Shown in pieces: positions 54,429 through 64,000 of a DNA stretch of 64,000 nucleotides (its first letter is position 1; each line of letters starts with the position of its first letter). The notes under the pieces are model-generated. The model saw nothing but the letters and a program-made list of their open reading frames with translations. It ran no database searches and had not been told where the DNA came from. The stretch spans positions 310,001 through 374,000 of the forward strand of contig NC_019793.1 of assembly GCF_000317835.1 (NCBI RefSeq), given 5' to 3'. Source of the stretch: Deinococcus peraridilitoris DSM 19664 (GTDB taxonomy: Bacteria; Deinococcota; Deinococci; Deinococcales; Deinococcaceae). A program made the translations under genes and the position numbers.

Positions 54429-55388
54429 CTATACCAGCGGCAGGCGCTCGGACAGCACGCACGCCAGCGCCAGGGAGTTGAATTTGGCTTCTTCGCTGTC
54501 AGCACGCGAGGTCAGCACGATAGGCGCTCGCGCACCCATGATGACGCCCGCCACGCGCGCCCGCGCAAAGTACACCAGCGTCTTGTAAAACACGTTTCCC
54601 ACGTCGATGTCATCGACGATCAGCACGTCGGCGCGACCTGCCACCGGGCTGGCGATTTTCTTGATGCGGGCGGCCTCCAGGCTCACGGCGTTGTCGAGTG
54701 CGAGCGGACCGTCGATGCTGGCCCCCTTGATCTGTCCGCGGTCACCCATCTTCGAAATGATCGCGTCGTCCACGGCCGTGCTCATGTCCGGGTTCACGAC
54801 TTCCACGGCGGCCAGCATCGCCACGTTGGGCTGAGGTATGCCCAGCGCGTGCGCGACGGCCACGGCGTTCTCCACGATGGTGATCTTGGCCTTGAGATCG
54901 GGTTCGATGTTCATGGCTCCGTCGGACATGAAAAAGAGCCGGCCAAAGTCCGCTCCTGGCACGTCGTACACCAGCACGTGCGACAGCAGCTTACCGGCGC
55001 GCAGTCCCCAGTCTTTGTTGAGCACTGCCCGCAACAACACGGCCGTGTCGAGCAGGCCTTTCATCAGGATGTCCGCTTCGCCGCTCGTCACCGAGCGCAC
55101 GGCCAGTTCGGCAGCCTCATCGTTGTTGGCGGCGGGGCGCACGTCGGCCCTGCCGAGGTCGAGTCCCACTTCGTGGGCCGCCGCCGTGATCGCGGCCGGG
55201 TCACCGAAGAGAATCGGTCGGATCAGGTTTTCAAGTCGGGCTTCGTGAACGGCAGCCAGCACGTGCGCGTCTCCGGCGGCGGCCACCGCCACCCGCCGGG
55301 GACCGCGCACCGAAGCCACCAGCCGTGCCAGATCGAGCAGGGCCGGTACGCTCCGGACGGGTTCGATGATGCGAAAGTCGATGGTCAT
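54429..55388 (-). CDS. ptb: phosphate butyryl/acetyl-transferase
   Basis: Converts acyl-CoA and phosphate to acyl phosphate and CoA; with the kinase upstream it generates ATP from butyryl- or branched-chain acyl-CoA. The 319-residue product has RRVAVAAAGDAHVLAAVHEA near residue 34, DILMKGLLDTAVLLRAVLN near 109, and DDIDVGNVFYKTLVYFARARVAGVIMGARAPIVLTSRAD (positions 259-297, landmark GARAPIVLTSRAD). Length and motifs fit Ptb rather than the longer Pta. Leaderless start. Downstream gene begins 2 nt after the stop. Confidence 0.88.
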   Translation of the reverse strand: MTIDFRIIEPVRSVPALLDLARLVASVRGPRRVAVAAAGDAHVLAAVHEARLENLIRPILFGDPAAITAAAHEVGLDLGRADVRPAANNDEAAELAVRSVTSGEADILMKGLLDTAVLLRAVLNKDWGLRAGKLLSHVLVYDVPGADFGRLFFMSDGAMNIEPDLKAKITIVENAVAVAHALGIPQPNVAMLAAVEVVNPDMSTAVDDAIISKMGDRGQIKGASIDGPLALDNAVSLEAARIKKIASPVAGRADVLIVDDIDVGNVFYKTLVYFARARVAGVIMGARAPIVLTSRADSEEAKFNSLALACVLSERLPLV

Positions 55389-55394
55389 CGCGTC

Positions 55395-55400
55395 ACCTTA
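55395..55400 (-). promoter_or_regulatory. possible -10 box of leaderless ptb
   Basis: TAAGGT on the minus strand, 6 nt before ATG 55388; ptb may therefore have its own promoter in the 70-nt gap after buk. Confidence 0.5.
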
Positions 55401-55458
55401 ACAGGCTGGCCCCAGGCGTCACAGGCAGGCAGCAGAAACAGGAGCGGCAGGCGGGCAC

Positions 55459-56535
55459 TCACGTGGTGGTCGCGCGCCAGTCCTGCAGTTGCTCCAGTCC
55501 GAGCAGCACGCGACCCGCACCTTCCGCGAGTGCCTCGAGTTCCAGCTCTCCGGGCAGCACGATCACGGGCGCAATCCACCCGACGTTGTCCTCGATGCGG
55601 CGCACCAGGTTGTCCCAGCGGGCCACGCCGCCCGTGATAGCCACGGCGTCCGGGCGTCCTCCAATGGCACTGTAGGCGCCGATCGACTTGCTCACCTGAT
55701 GAATGAAGGCCTGCACCACCACGCGGACCTCGATCTCGGTCTTTTCACGCTGTTCGAGTTCACGCAAATCGGCCGTGCCGACGAGCCCTTTGAAGCCACC
55801 CTCATTCGTGAGCAGCTGCTCCAGCTCAGCACGCTCGGTGCGGTACGCCAGATCGAGCAGGGCGCGGGTGGGCAGGGTGCCGGCACGCTGTGGACTGAAC
55901 GGTCCTTCGTCGAGCAGGGCGCCGCTGGTATCCACCGCGCGCCCCTGGGCGAACGCCGTGACGCTGATTCCTCCGCCCAGATGAGCCACCACGATCCGGG
56001 AATCCTGAAAGCGCTTCCCGACTTCGTGTGCGGCGCGCCGGGCCACTGCACGGGCATTGAGTGCGTGAAAGCGGCTGCTGCGCTCTATGCCGGGAAACCC
56101 ACTTACCCGCGCTTCGGGCAGCAGTTCGTCCACGCTGGGCGGGTCGACGATAAAGGCAGGAACACCGTGCTGCTGCGCCAGTTCCAAGGCGAGCGTGGCA
56201 CCGAGATTGCTCGCGTGATCGCCATAGGGTGAATTGAGGGCGAACTGGGCCAGCTCGGATGTGACTTCATAGGTACCAGCGCGCAGCGGGCCGATGAGTC
56301 CACCCCGACCTACTACCGCGTCGGGCCGGGGCCAGGTGGCCACTGCCTGCGCAATGAGGGCGCGCATCTGGGCCGAGCGTTCGGCCTGGGTTCCCTGCGT
56401 GTCCGGATGGCTCACCTCGTGACGCTCCAGCGTCAGGCGCAGTTTTCCCGGCAGCTCCGGAGTTTCGCTGCTCTCGATGTGCGCCAGCGCCAGCTTGGTG
56501 CTGGTCGAGCCTGGATTGATCACGTACGCGATCAT
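55459..56535 (-). CDS. buk: butyrate kinase
   Basis: Transfers phosphate between butyryl (or isobutyryl/valeryl) phosphate and ADP. The 358-residue ASKHA-fold protein opens with VINPGSTSTKLAL (residues 5-17), has GRGGLIGPLRAGTYEV near 95, VVAHLGGGISVTAFAQG near 185 and ITGGVARW near 298. These are Buk signatures distinguishing it from acetate kinase. The start is supported by a -10 box 6 nt upstream. With ptb it could serve amino acid or fatty acid catabolism, linking to the B12 mutase subunit nearby. Confidence 0.9.
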   Translation of the reverse strand: MIAYVINPGSTSTKLALAHIESSETPELPGKLRLTLERHEVSHPDTQGTQAERSAQMRALIAQAVATWPRPDAVVGRGGLIGPLRAGTYEVTSELAQFALNSPYGDHASNLGATLALELAQQHGVPAFIVDPPSVDELLPEARVSGFPGIERSSRFHALNARAVARRAAHEVGKRFQDSRIVVAHLGGGISVTAFAQGRAVDTSGALLDEGPFSPQRAGTLPTRALLDLAYRTERAELEQLLTNEGGFKGLVGTADLRELEQREKTEIEVRVVVQAFIHQVSKSIGAYSAIGGRPDAVAITGGVARWDNLVRRIEDNVGWIAPVIVLPGELELEALAEGAGRVLLGLEQLQDWRATTT

Positions 56536-56541
56536 GGTGAG

Positions 56542-56547
56542 AGCCTA
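56542..56547 (-). promoter_or_regulatory. -10 box of leaderless buk
   Basis: TAGGCT on the minus strand, 6 nt before ATG 56535. Confidence 0.6.
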
Positions 56548-56730
56548 TCATGCAGTACCCGGACTTCTCAGATTCGGTCCCCGGCCGCAACCAGGAAATC
56601 TGACGCACGGCGATGAAAACGCTGCTTTGCTCTCCTGTCTGAAGCTTCGACCCACAGCACCTTAAGAAAGATGAAAATTCTCTCATAAAGAGGCGGGCTG
56701 TCTTTCATGCTCTGGATGTGGAATAGGAAC

Positions 56731-58014
56731 ATGAAACGAGCCGCCGGAATTCTGCTGCTTCTCGTCGGCCTGGGCCTCGGCGCCACCCTGCTGCGCGACG
56801 CCGTACCAGTGTCAGACGCGCAAAACCAGTCGGGCAGCCCAGCTCAGCCCCAGGCCAACAGCGCAGCCGCCCAGCAGCCGCTGCGTCCGCTCAGCGAAGC
56901 CAACAGCCGCCTGCAGGACGAGCAGAACACCATTCAGATTACCCAGCGTTTCGAGCCCGGTGTGGTCTACATCTCCACCGCCACCGAGTCAGTGGTAAAC
57001 GACCCGCTCGCGCAGCTGTTCGGTGGAAGCCCCTCGCAGAATCGCGTGCAGGAAGGCCTGGGCTCGGGGTTTTTTGTCAACGAGCAGGGCGATATCCTCA
57101 CCAATTTTCATGTCGTCGGGGAAGCCACGCGCATTCAGGTCCGACTGTTCAACAACGAGCGGGTCTTCAACGCTACCGTCATCGGCAAGGCGCCGGCTTA
57201 CGATCTCGCCCTCATTCGAGCGCAAAACATTCCCCGCAACCTGATCCGTCCCATCCCGCTCGGTGACAGTGACAAGCTGCAAGTCGGTCAAAAGGCGATT
57301 GCCATGGGCGCGCCGTTTGGCTTTGACTTCAGTGTCACGACGGGCATCGTCTCTGCCACGAACCGCAGTATCCCGATCGGTTTCGCGGGGCTCAATCAGC
57401 AGGGCCTCAATCAGAACACCATTCAGACGGACGCCGCAATCAATCCGGGAAACTCCGGAGGACCGCTGCTCGATTCGACGGGGCGCGTCATCGGCATCAA
57501 CACCGTCATCATCTCACCGTCGGGCGCGGCGACCGGTACCGGGCAGAACGCCGGCATCGGCTTCTCGATTCCCATCAACACCGCCAAGGCGCTGCTTTCC
57601 CGGCTTCAGAACGCTGGCGGTGGCATCGTACAACCGCCCCGCATCGGCGTGAGTGCGCCGGGATTCCGCCTGTCGCAGCTCAGCGCCGAGTTCCGGCAAC
57701 GTCACAACCTGCCCGCCAACGGCGTGCCGATCCAGAGCGTCGAACCCAACTCGCCTGCCGCTACCGCCGGCCTGCGGGGAGGCAACCAGACCGTCAACAT
57801 TCCCACTCCCCAGGGAGCGATTCCGCTGCGCGTCGGCGGCGACGTCGTGACGCGGATCGACGACAAGCCCGTCAACGCCATCGAGGACATCCAGGCTGCC
57901 CTGCTGAACAAACGCCCTGGTGACACCGTGCGCATGACGGTCCGGCGCGGCAACAACTCGCAGCAGCTCACGGTGCGCCTGACGGATGCATCGTTCCAGA
58001 CCACCCGCCAGTGA
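56731..58014 (+). CDS. HtrA/DegP-type serine protease with PDZ domain
   Basis: An exported or membrane-tethered quality-control protease of 427 residues. One N-terminal hydrophobic segment (residues 6-21) is followed by a Gln/Ala-rich linker, then the trypsin-like core with H127 (TNFHVV), D158 (AYDLALI) and S242 (NPGNSGGPL), all intact, and one PDZ domain from about residue 300. ATG 56731 is preceded by TAGGAAC; the in-frame start at 56707 adds eight residues. GTGA overlap into the next gene is unusual company for a protease. Confidence 0.92.
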   Translation: MKRAAGILLLLVGLGLGATLLRDAVPVSDAQNQSGSPAQPQANSAAAQQPLRPLSEANSRLQDEQNTIQITQRFEPGVVYISTATESVVNDPLAQLFGGSPSQNRVQEGLGSGFFVNEQGDILTNFHVVGEATRIQVRLFNNERVFNATVIGKAPAYDLALIRAQNIPRNLIRPIPLGDSDKLQVGQKAIAMGAPFGFDFSVTTGIVSATNRSIPIGFAGLNQQGLNQNTIQTDAAINPGNSGGPLLDSTGRVIGINTVIISPSGAATGTGQNAGIGFSIPINTAKALLSRLQNAGGGIVQPPRIGVSAPGFRLSQLSAEFRQRHNLPANGVPIQSVEPNSPAATAGLRGGNQTVNIPTPQGAIPLRVGGDVVTRIDDKPVNAIEDIQAALLNKRPGDTVRMTVRRGNNSQQLTVRLTDASFQTTRQ

Positions 58015-59105
58015 ACGCTGAGCGTGCCTGGAGCGCCCTGGAGCAAGACCGCCAGCTGCTGAGCGAACTGGCGCAGCAGGCTTTTCCTGCGCGGCTCGCA
58101 GTGGTCGGCGGAGCGCTGCGCGACGCCCTGCTGGGACGACCAGCCCGCGAGCTCGACATCGTGCTGGAAGGAGCCAGCGTCGCCGAATTCGCCCGGCAAA
58201 GCCAGCTGCCCTTTACCTACCATCCCCGCTACGACAACGCCACCCTGCGCCTGCCAGACGGACGATTCATCGACCTGATTCGCACGCGCGGTGAACGCTA
58301 CCCCTCGCCCGGCGCGGCACCCGAAGTTTTCCCCGCCGACCTGCACACCGACCTGGCGCGGCGTGACTTCAGCGTGAACGCGATGGCCCTCGACCTGCGC
58401 GGTGGCGAACTGATCGATCCCCTGGGCGGGCAGCGCGACCTGACCCACAGCGCGCTTCGCCCCCTGCACGACCGCTCCTTTCGGGATGACCCCTCGCGGC
58501 TTGCCCGTGGCGCGCGGCTGGCCGCCCGGCTCGAGTTCGATCTGGAGGCTTCAGGCCGCGCGCAGGTGCCGGACGCCCTGAGGTACGCACCCCAGACGCG
58601 GCGTCTGTGTGGCGAACTGGCACTGTGCTTTCAGGAGCCCTTTCCGGGCAAGGTGTTCGAGCGGCTCCAGACCTGGGGCGCCGAGCACCTGTTCGGCGCC
58701 AATGCCACCTCCTCACTCCTTCTGCTGGACGAGCGGCGGGCCTCGGGCAACGCCGTTCCCGCCTCGATCTACGGCGCGGTGTGGCTTGCCTTGCAGCCTG
58801 ACCCAGCGGAGGCGAGCCGTCGCTACGGGCTGGGTGAAAAGGCCCTCAGGTTACTGGCGCGCGCCCGCTCAGAGGGGCGCTTTGCACTGCACACGCCCGA
58901 AGACGAAGTGCGGCGCGCGCTGCAGCTTCCCGTTCCCCTGCCCGGTCTCGCCGGAGCAGATCTCGTAGCGCTGGGAGTTGCCCCAGGTCCGGCCGTCGGA
59001 CAGGCGCTGCGTTTTCTGCAGGGCCTGCGTGAAGCGGGCGAGGTCAGCAGCGCAGAAGACGAACGCGCCGCCCTCAAGGCATACTTGGAAAGTGCCAGGC
59101 CATGA
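58011..59105 (+). CDS. tRNA nucleotidyltransferase / poly(A) polymerase family (CCA-, CC- or A-adding)
   Basis: A 364-residue class II nucleotidyltransferase. The head has [12 protein letters not shown] (GG at 33-34, RD at 37-38); the catalytic pair normally D-x-D reads E47-L-D49. [16 protein letters not shown] near 118 and [18 protein letters not shown] near 160 are the next motifs. Deinococci are known to split CCA addition between CC- and A-adding enzymes, so this may be one half; the flexible-loop and template motifs were not decisive by eye. The start overlaps the HtrA stop by 4 nt. Confidence 0.82.
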   Translation: MNAERAWSALEQDRQLLSELAQQAFPARLAVVGGALRDALLGRPARELDIVLEGASVAEFARQSQLPFTYHPRYDNATLRLPDGRFIDLIRTRGERYPSPGAAPEVFPADLHTDLARRDFSVNAMALDLRGGELIDPLGGQRDLTHSALRPLHDRSFRDDPSRLARGARLAARLEFDLEASGRAQVPDALRYAPQTRRLCGELALCFQEPFPGKVFERLQTWGAEHLFGANATSSLLLLDERRASGNAVPASIYGAVWLALQPDPAEASRRYGLGEKALRLLARARSEGRFALHTPEDEVRRALQLPVPLPGLAGADLVALGVAPGPAVGQALRFLQGLREAGEVSSAEDERAALKAYLESARP

Positions 59106-59132
59106 CACTGGGCCGATGGGCGCATCCATTCT

Positions 59133-59762
59133 ATGTTCGGACCCCTGACCCTCCTCCTGCGTGAACCCCTGATCCCACTGGTGCTGGTGGCGCTCTTTGT
59201 GTTCGGGCTGCTGTTGCACAACGCCGCACAGGCGCATCTGGCCGCGCGGCTGGGTGACTCCAGCGCGCTGGAAGCCGGCTTTGGTCGTCCTGAACTGTGG
59301 CGTCATGTGAGCCTGGGTGCGGTCGTGTGGTATCTGACGCTCGGCCTGGGGCTTTCCCGCCCGGTGCCGGTGAACCTGCCGCGTCGACGCGCGCTGGCCG
59401 TGCTGCTCAGCGGACCCTTGACGCTGGCCCTGTGGGCGCTGGTGCTGATGACCATCCGGCAGCTGCTGCTGGCGCTGATGCCCACCCTGGACGTGCTGTA
59501 TCAAGGCATGCAGCTCGCTTCGAAGGCACTGGTGCTGCACGCGGTGTTTTACCTGCTGCCTTTTCCGACCCTGGATGGCGGGCGGGCGCTGTGGGAAGTC
59601 GGAAGCCGCGGCGTACGTCAGGTGCTCGCCCAGCTGTCGGTGGCCGGAACGCTGCTCCTCTACATTCTGTGGGTGGTGCTGCTGCTGAGCGGCACTGTCA
59701 ACGCTTTTTTCAACCCCCTGTGGTCCCTGTTGCAGACCGTGCCCGGCTGGCTGCCGTTCTGA
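59133..59762 (+). CDS. site-2 protease paralogue lacking the zinc site (pseudoprotease)
   Basis: A 209-residue membrane protein clearly homologous to the next gene: shared LH(N/E)...A..A.RLGDS (from residue 28), RPVPVN near 84, GPL near 103 and LLPFPTLDGGRALW near 142 align with its neighbour's [14 protein letters not shown]. The HExxH motif is replaced by H29-N30-A-A-Q33, losing the catalytic glutamate and one zinc histidine, so it should be proteolytically inactive. It may regulate or assist the active paralogue. It lies 27 nt after the nucleotidyltransferase gene with no obvious ribosome-binding site. Confidence 0.82.
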   Translation: MFGPLTLLLREPLIPLVLVALFVFGLLLHNAAQAHLAARLGDSSALEAGFGRPELWRHVSLGAVVWYLTLGLGLSRPVPVNLPRRRALAVLLSGPLTLALWALVLMTIRQLLLALMPTLDVLYQGMQLASKALVLHAVFYLLPFPTLDGGRALWEVGSRGVRQVLAQLSVAGTLLLYILWVVLLLSGTVNAFFNPLWSLLQTVPGWLPF

Positions 59763-59791
59763 GGCTTACCGTCACCGGCCCGCAGGCTGCG

Positions 59792-59797
59792 TAGAAT
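59792..59797 (+). promoter_or_regulatory. -10 box of leaderless S2P gene
   Basis: TAGAAT ends 6 nt before ATG 59804, so the active protease has its own promoter apart from the pseudoprotease. Confidence 0.7.
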
Positions 59798-59803
59798 AAC
59801 ACG

Positions 59804-60418
59804 ATGCTTCTCGACCTTTTGCAACGGGACCCGACGGCCTTCGTCATCCTGGCCTTGTGCCTGGTCATGTCCCTGACCCTTCACGAGTGGGGTCACGCCT
59901 TCACGGCTGACCGGCTGGGCGACTCGACGCCACGCCGCTTCGGCCGGGTGACCCTGAACCCTCTCAAACACCTTGACCCGATTGGGACGCTGCTGCTGCT
60001 GTTCGTCGGTTTCGGCTTTGCCAAGCCGGTGCCCGTCAACGGCGCGCGCGTGGGCCGCTGGGGCATGCTGGCCGTCGCGGCCGCCGGACCGATCATGAAT
60101 ATCGCCGTGGCCGTCGTCTGCCTGATCGCACTGCGCCTGGTGGGTGACAACCTGCTGATGCTGCGCGTGCTGTTGCCCCTGCTCGGCATCAACGTGGTGC
60201 TGGCCGTCTTTAACCTGCTGCCCATTCCACTGCTGGACGGCAGCCGGATTGTTGCCGCGCTCTTTCCCCGCTCGCTGGGCCGGGCCCTGGCCGAGTTCGA
60301 GATGCAGCCGTTCTCGTTCGTGCTGGTGATGATTTTCATTTACATTGCCCGGGAGCCGATCTTTCAGATCGTGCGGACGGTGCAGGGTTTCGCGCTCAAC
60401 GTCGCCGGCTTCGCCTGA
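59804..60418 (+). CDS. site-2 protease (M50) family intramembrane metalloprotease
   Basis: A 204-residue membrane protein with about five helices. The zinc site is HEWGH at residues 27-31 and the third ligand aspartate is in [11 protein letters not shown] near residue 140. It belongs to the short rhomboid-free S2P class (as in B. subtilis YwhC/cyanobacterial M50B members) without a PDZ domain. Substrates unknown. A hairpin follows 12 nt after the stop. Confidence 0.92.
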   Translation: MLLDLLQRDPTAFVILALCLVMSLTLHEWGHAFTADRLGDSTPRRFGRVTLNPLKHLDPIGTLLLLFVGFGFAKPVPVNGARVGRWGMLAVAAAGPIMNIAVAVVCLIALRLVGDNLLMLRVLLPLLGINVVLAVFNLLPIPLLDGSRIVAALFPRSLGRALAEFEMQPFSFVLVMIFIYIAREPIFQIVRTVQGFALNVAGFA

Positions 60419-60430
60419 TTACGCAGGACC

Positions 60431-60469
60431 AAGAAGAGGCGCTTCCCGGCCGAAAAGCGCCTCTTCTTT
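60431..60469. terminator. bidirectional terminator between S2P and hemolysin III genes
   Basis: A 14-bp perfect stem AAGAAGAGGCGCTT/AAGCGCCTCTTCTT with a 10-nt loop in the 59-nt gap between convergent genes; T-rich on the plus side. Confidence 0.85.
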
Positions 60470-60477
60470 CTCGCCGT

Positions 60478-61122
60478 TCAGCGCAGGTTGAGCATCATGG
60501 CGAAATGAGCTGTCGAGCCGCCCAGCACGAACAGGTGCCACACCTCGTGAAAGCCGAAGACGCCCGGCACGAAGTTCAGCTTCTTGGTGGCATATACGAT
60601 CGCCCCGAGCGTGTAGAGCGCTCCACCGACACCCATCCAAATGAACGCTCCGGTGGGCAGTGTCTGCGCGAGCGCGGGCAGAAACGCGAGCGCCAGCCAG
60701 CCCATGGCGAGGTACAGCACGGTCGAGAGCCAGCGCGGCATGCGCATGGTGATGAGCTTGAGGGTCATGCCAGCCAGCGCAATACCCCAGATCACGGCCA
60801 GCAGCGTCCAACGCAGCGGATCACCCAGGCCGAAATAGGCAATCGGGGTGTAACTGCCGGCAATCAGCAGAAAAATGGCACTGTGGTCGAGCTTGCGCAG
60901 CCAGAGGAGCGCGCGCTCGGAGACCTGGAACGAATGATAGGAAGCAGAAGCGAGGTACAGCAGGGCGAAGCTGACGCCGAAAATGACAAACGGCCACAGG
61001 CTCAGCTCGTGCCGCTCCGCCCACCACAGCATCACGGCCATGAATGGTACGGCGAGGATCACCCCAAGCCAGTGGGTCAGTGAATTCACGGGCTCGCGCA
61101 GGGAAGTGTACAGGCGACACAT
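60478..61122 (-). CDS. trhA: hemolysin III / PAQR family membrane protein
   Basis: A 214-residue seven-helix protein. Family marks are [12 protein letters not shown] near residue 9, [10 protein letters not shown] near 55, [17 protein letters not shown] near 77 and [17 protein letters not shown] near 190, including the conserved metal-binding histidines. In bacteria such proteins influence membrane homeostasis rather than lysing cells. ATG 61122 is chosen over GTG 61128 because the -10 box TAAACT lies exactly 6 nt before it. Confidence 0.9.
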   Translation of the reverse strand: MCRLYTSLREPVNSLTHWLGVILAVPFMAVMLWWAERHELSLWPFVIFGVSFALLYLASASYHSFQVSERALLWLRKLDHSAIFLLIAGSYTPIAYFGLGDPLRWTLLAVIWGIALAGMTLKLITMRMPRWLSTVLYLAMGWLALAFLPALAQTLPTGAFIWMGVGGALYTLGAIVYATKKLNFVPGVFGFHEVWHLFVLGGSTAHFAMMLNLR

Positions 61123-61128
61123 ATCCAC

Positions 61129-61134
61129 AGTTTA
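61129..61134 (-). promoter_or_regulatory. -10 box of leaderless hemolysin III gene
   Basis: TAAACT on the minus strand, 6 nt before ATG 61122; it directly abuts the alternative GTG and thereby excludes it. Confidence 0.7.
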
Positions 61135-61167
61135 GAGCGGTACGCCATGAGCAAATGTCGGCGATGA

Positions 61168-61198
61168 CAAACGCGGCCCGGAGGTGCTTCCGGGCCGC
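61168..61198 (-). terminator. terminator of guaB
   Basis: A 10-bp perfect stem GCGGCCCGGA/TCCGGGCCGC with a 6-nt loop, 13 nt after the guaB stop, followed on the minus strand by GTTTGTC. Confidence 0.8.
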
Positions 61199-61210
61199 CT
61201 ACAGTTCGCT

Positions 61211-62671
<1,461 letters not shown>

Positions 62672-62678
62672 AAAATCG

Positions 62679-62684
62679 AGCATA
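62679..62684 (-). promoter_or_regulatory. -10 box of leaderless guaB
   Basis: TATGCT on the minus strand, 7 nt before ATG 62671. Confidence 0.7.
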
Positions 62685-62728
62685 ACCCACCCGCAGCCCA
62701 CAGGGCCGTGACCCAGGCACGAACCCTC

Positions 62729-62757
62729 TTGCACGGGCGCAAAGTGCGTGCTAGTCT
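62729..62757 (+). promoter_or_regulatory. promoter of tRNA-Ala
   Basis: TTGCAC (62729-62734), a 17-bp spacer and TAGTCT (62752-62757). Predicted start near 62764, about 35 nt before the mature tRNA. Confidence 0.7.
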
Positions 62758-62798
62758 TCTTTTCGCCTGAACGGCCAGACGCTTTGAGGCTGTACCGT

Positions 62799-62874
<76 letters not shown>

Positions 62875-62877
62875 AGA

Positions 62878-62907
62878 AAACCCCGTTGAAGACGGGGTTT
62901 GTTTTTT
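62878..62907 (+). terminator. terminator of tRNA-Ala
   Basis: Stem AAACCCCG/CGGGGTTT with a 7-nt loop, then G and six T residues. The following 62908-63080 holds no gene. Confidence 0.92.
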
Positions 62908-63081
62908 GGACTTCTCGAGTTTGTCAAACTTCCGGCAAAAGTGTCAGTGAATTTTTCAGTAGGATCCGATTGTTCTCGCGGGGATAACACCGACCTTGCT
63001 GACCTTGCTCATCCCCATGACGTCCACAAAAACCCAAGCGACGTCGTTGTGTTCTCAAGATGCCGACCTGCACCCGAGCAG

Positions 63082-63117
63082 GAAAACAGGGCGCTCAGAC
63101 TTCTTGGCGCGCCCTGT
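63082..63117 (-). terminator. terminator of the EamA-family gene
   Basis: Minus-strand stem ACAGGGCGC/GCGCCCTGT (9 bp, 14-nt loop) followed by TTTT, starting 12 nt after the stop codon. Confidence 0.8.
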
Positions 63118-63128
63118 CTCCATTTTGT

Positions 63129-64000
63129 TTATTTTGGCGCGAGACGAGCGCGCTTGCCGGTTGGCAGTGATGTCGCCAGGACGCTGGACATGACGAGCGC
63201 CAAGCCCAGCACCAACGCCCAAGAGACGCTTTCCCCCAGAAAAATCGAGCCCCACAAAATGCCGAAGACTGGCACAAGCAGCGTGACCGTATTGGCGAAG
63301 GTCGGGCCAGCCGTTTCGATCAGGCGGAAGTAGAGGATGTACGCGAACGCGGTGCAAGCCAGCGCCAAGGTCACGACGGCCAGCAAAGCAGGAGCACTCC
63401 ATGTGGGTTGCGGTGCGATGACGAAAACGGCGGGCAGCAGGACCACGAAGGCGCCGAGTTGCTGTCCTGCCGCCATGGCCAGCGGTGTGACGCCACGCAT
63501 GACTGTCCGGGTGTAGACGGCTCCAATGCCGTAAAAAAATGAGGCCAGCACGACCATCCCGCACGCGAGCAGCTGGGCTGTCGTTTCAATGCTTGGTGTT
63601 CCCCCAACCACGACAGCAACCCCGGCAATACCGAGAAGGAGCGCCGCCAGTTTCGTGAGGGTCATGGGGTCCCGCAGCCACACGGCCGCGACGATGGCAG
63701 TAAAGAGTGGCGTCGAGGCATTCAGCACGGCGACCATGGAAGGACCGATGTGTAGCTGGGCGGCGGCGATCAGCGCGAACGGCGCTGCCGCGTTGAGGAA
63801 TCCCAGGATAAGGAAAGCTCCAGGGCGCTGCCACAGCCCGAGCGCGTGACGGGTCGCCCAGGCATACAAGCCGAGTGTGAGGCCAGCGAGCGCGACACGC
63901 ACGATGACCAGCGGAACGGGGCCGAGGGCTGGCACGGCGACCCGAATGAGCAAGAATGAGCCGCCCCAGATCGCGGCGAGGACAAACAGGGTGATGAAGT
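63129..64000 (-). CDS. EamA/DMT-family transporter, 5' end missing
   Basis: The frame is open to the right edge of the window (FITLFVLAAIWGGSFLLIRVAVP is read before any start), so the first few residues are outside. The visible 290 residues form two EamA units of five helices each: the first begins AAIWGGSFLLIR and ends ALLLGIAGVAVVVGG, the second begins LACGMVVLASFFYGIGAVYTR and ends LVMSSVLATSL. Glu in FLGESVSW is the usual C-terminal-unit signature. Drug/metabolite exporter family; substrate unknown. Confidence 0.9.
   Translation of the reverse strand, partial: FITLFVLAAIWGGSFLLIRVAVPALGPVPLVIVRVALAGLTLGLYAWATRHALGLWQRPGAFLILGFLNAAAPFALIAAAQLHIGPSMVAVLNASTPLFTAIVAAVWLRDPMTLTKLAALLLGIAGVAVVVGGTPSIETTAQLLACGMVVLASFFYGIGAVYTRTVMRGVTPLAMAAGQQLGAFVVLLPAVFVIAPQPTWSAPALLAVVTLALACTAFAYILYFRLIETAGPTFANTVTLLVPVFGILWGSIFLGESVSWALVLGLALVMSSVLATSLPTGKRARLAPK

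Overview
The window is about 64 kb of GC-rich chromosomal DNA that reads as a member of the Deinococcaceae (Deinococcus or a close relative). The grounds are a DdrI/SdrP-type CRP-family regulator, a rpsP-khpA-rimM-trmD cluster, a single GyrA carrying the gyrase-specific C-terminal box, a class II tRNA nucleotidyltransferase of the kind deinococci use as split CC/A-adding enzymes, and very frequent leaderless genes. In about 20 genes a TANNNT -10 hexamer lies exactly 6 or 7 nt before the ATG/GTG, so transcription should begin at or next to the start codon. This pattern is known from Deinococcus and was used here to choose several start sites. No phage, insertion sequence, CRISPR array, plasmid origin or recognisable defence system was seen; the content is core metabolism, cell envelope and transport.

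Layout. 1-4.6 kb: tail of an SRPBCC protein, then a tightly overlapping oxidative pentose phosphate operon gnd-zwf-opcA-pgl. 4.6-11.9 kb: small metabolic and housekeeping genes (queG, an NTF2-like protein, glutamine cyclotransferase, tmk, a Nif3-like protein, a VOC protein, a TrmB-type regulator, a CtpA-type S41 protease). 12.2-15.3 kb: ftsE-ftsX-envC-like operon with 4-nt overlaps, whose LytM domain lacks the metal ligands. 15.4-19 kb: rpsP, a secreted two-repeat protein, khpA, rimM, trmD and a LON-domain protein. 19.3-25.5 kb: gyrA, a 450-nt structured gap, ddrI-like regulator and two unrelated types of ferredoxin-NADP reductase.

25.6-30.5 kb: an orphan multi-PAS/GAF histidine kinase, an AAC(3)-family acetyltransferase and glnA. 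30.8-39.9 kb: a complete branched-chain amino acid ABC importer (livJHMGF) from a near-consensus promoter, then a peptide-type ABC binding protein with two permeases but no ATPase; a palindrome encloses the -10 box of that second unit. 40-45 kb: nth, an MFS carrier, a propeller-like lipoprotein, a coiled-coil/zinc-ribbon protein and a methyltransferase. 45-51.5 kb: pgi, envelope proteins including two OmpH/Skp-like chaperones, a CBS protein and trpS-scpA.

51.6-56.5 kb: a leaderless 16-codon ORF translationally coupled to a methylmalonyl-CoA-mutase-type B12-binding subunit, an MFS carrier, a small hydrophilic protein and ptb/buk with an unknown partner. 56.7-64 kb: an HtrA protease overlapping a CCA-type nucleotidyltransferase, a catalytically dead and an intact site-2 protease side by side, a hemolysin III homologue, guaB, tRNA-Ala(CGC) and a truncated EamA transporter. 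The points most worth following up are the leaderless mini-ORF coupling, the dead/live S2P pair, the dyads over the ddrI and peptide-importer promoters, the 68-bp nested palindrome at 25463, and the secreted FYRPP two-repeat protein inside the ribosomal-protein cluster.
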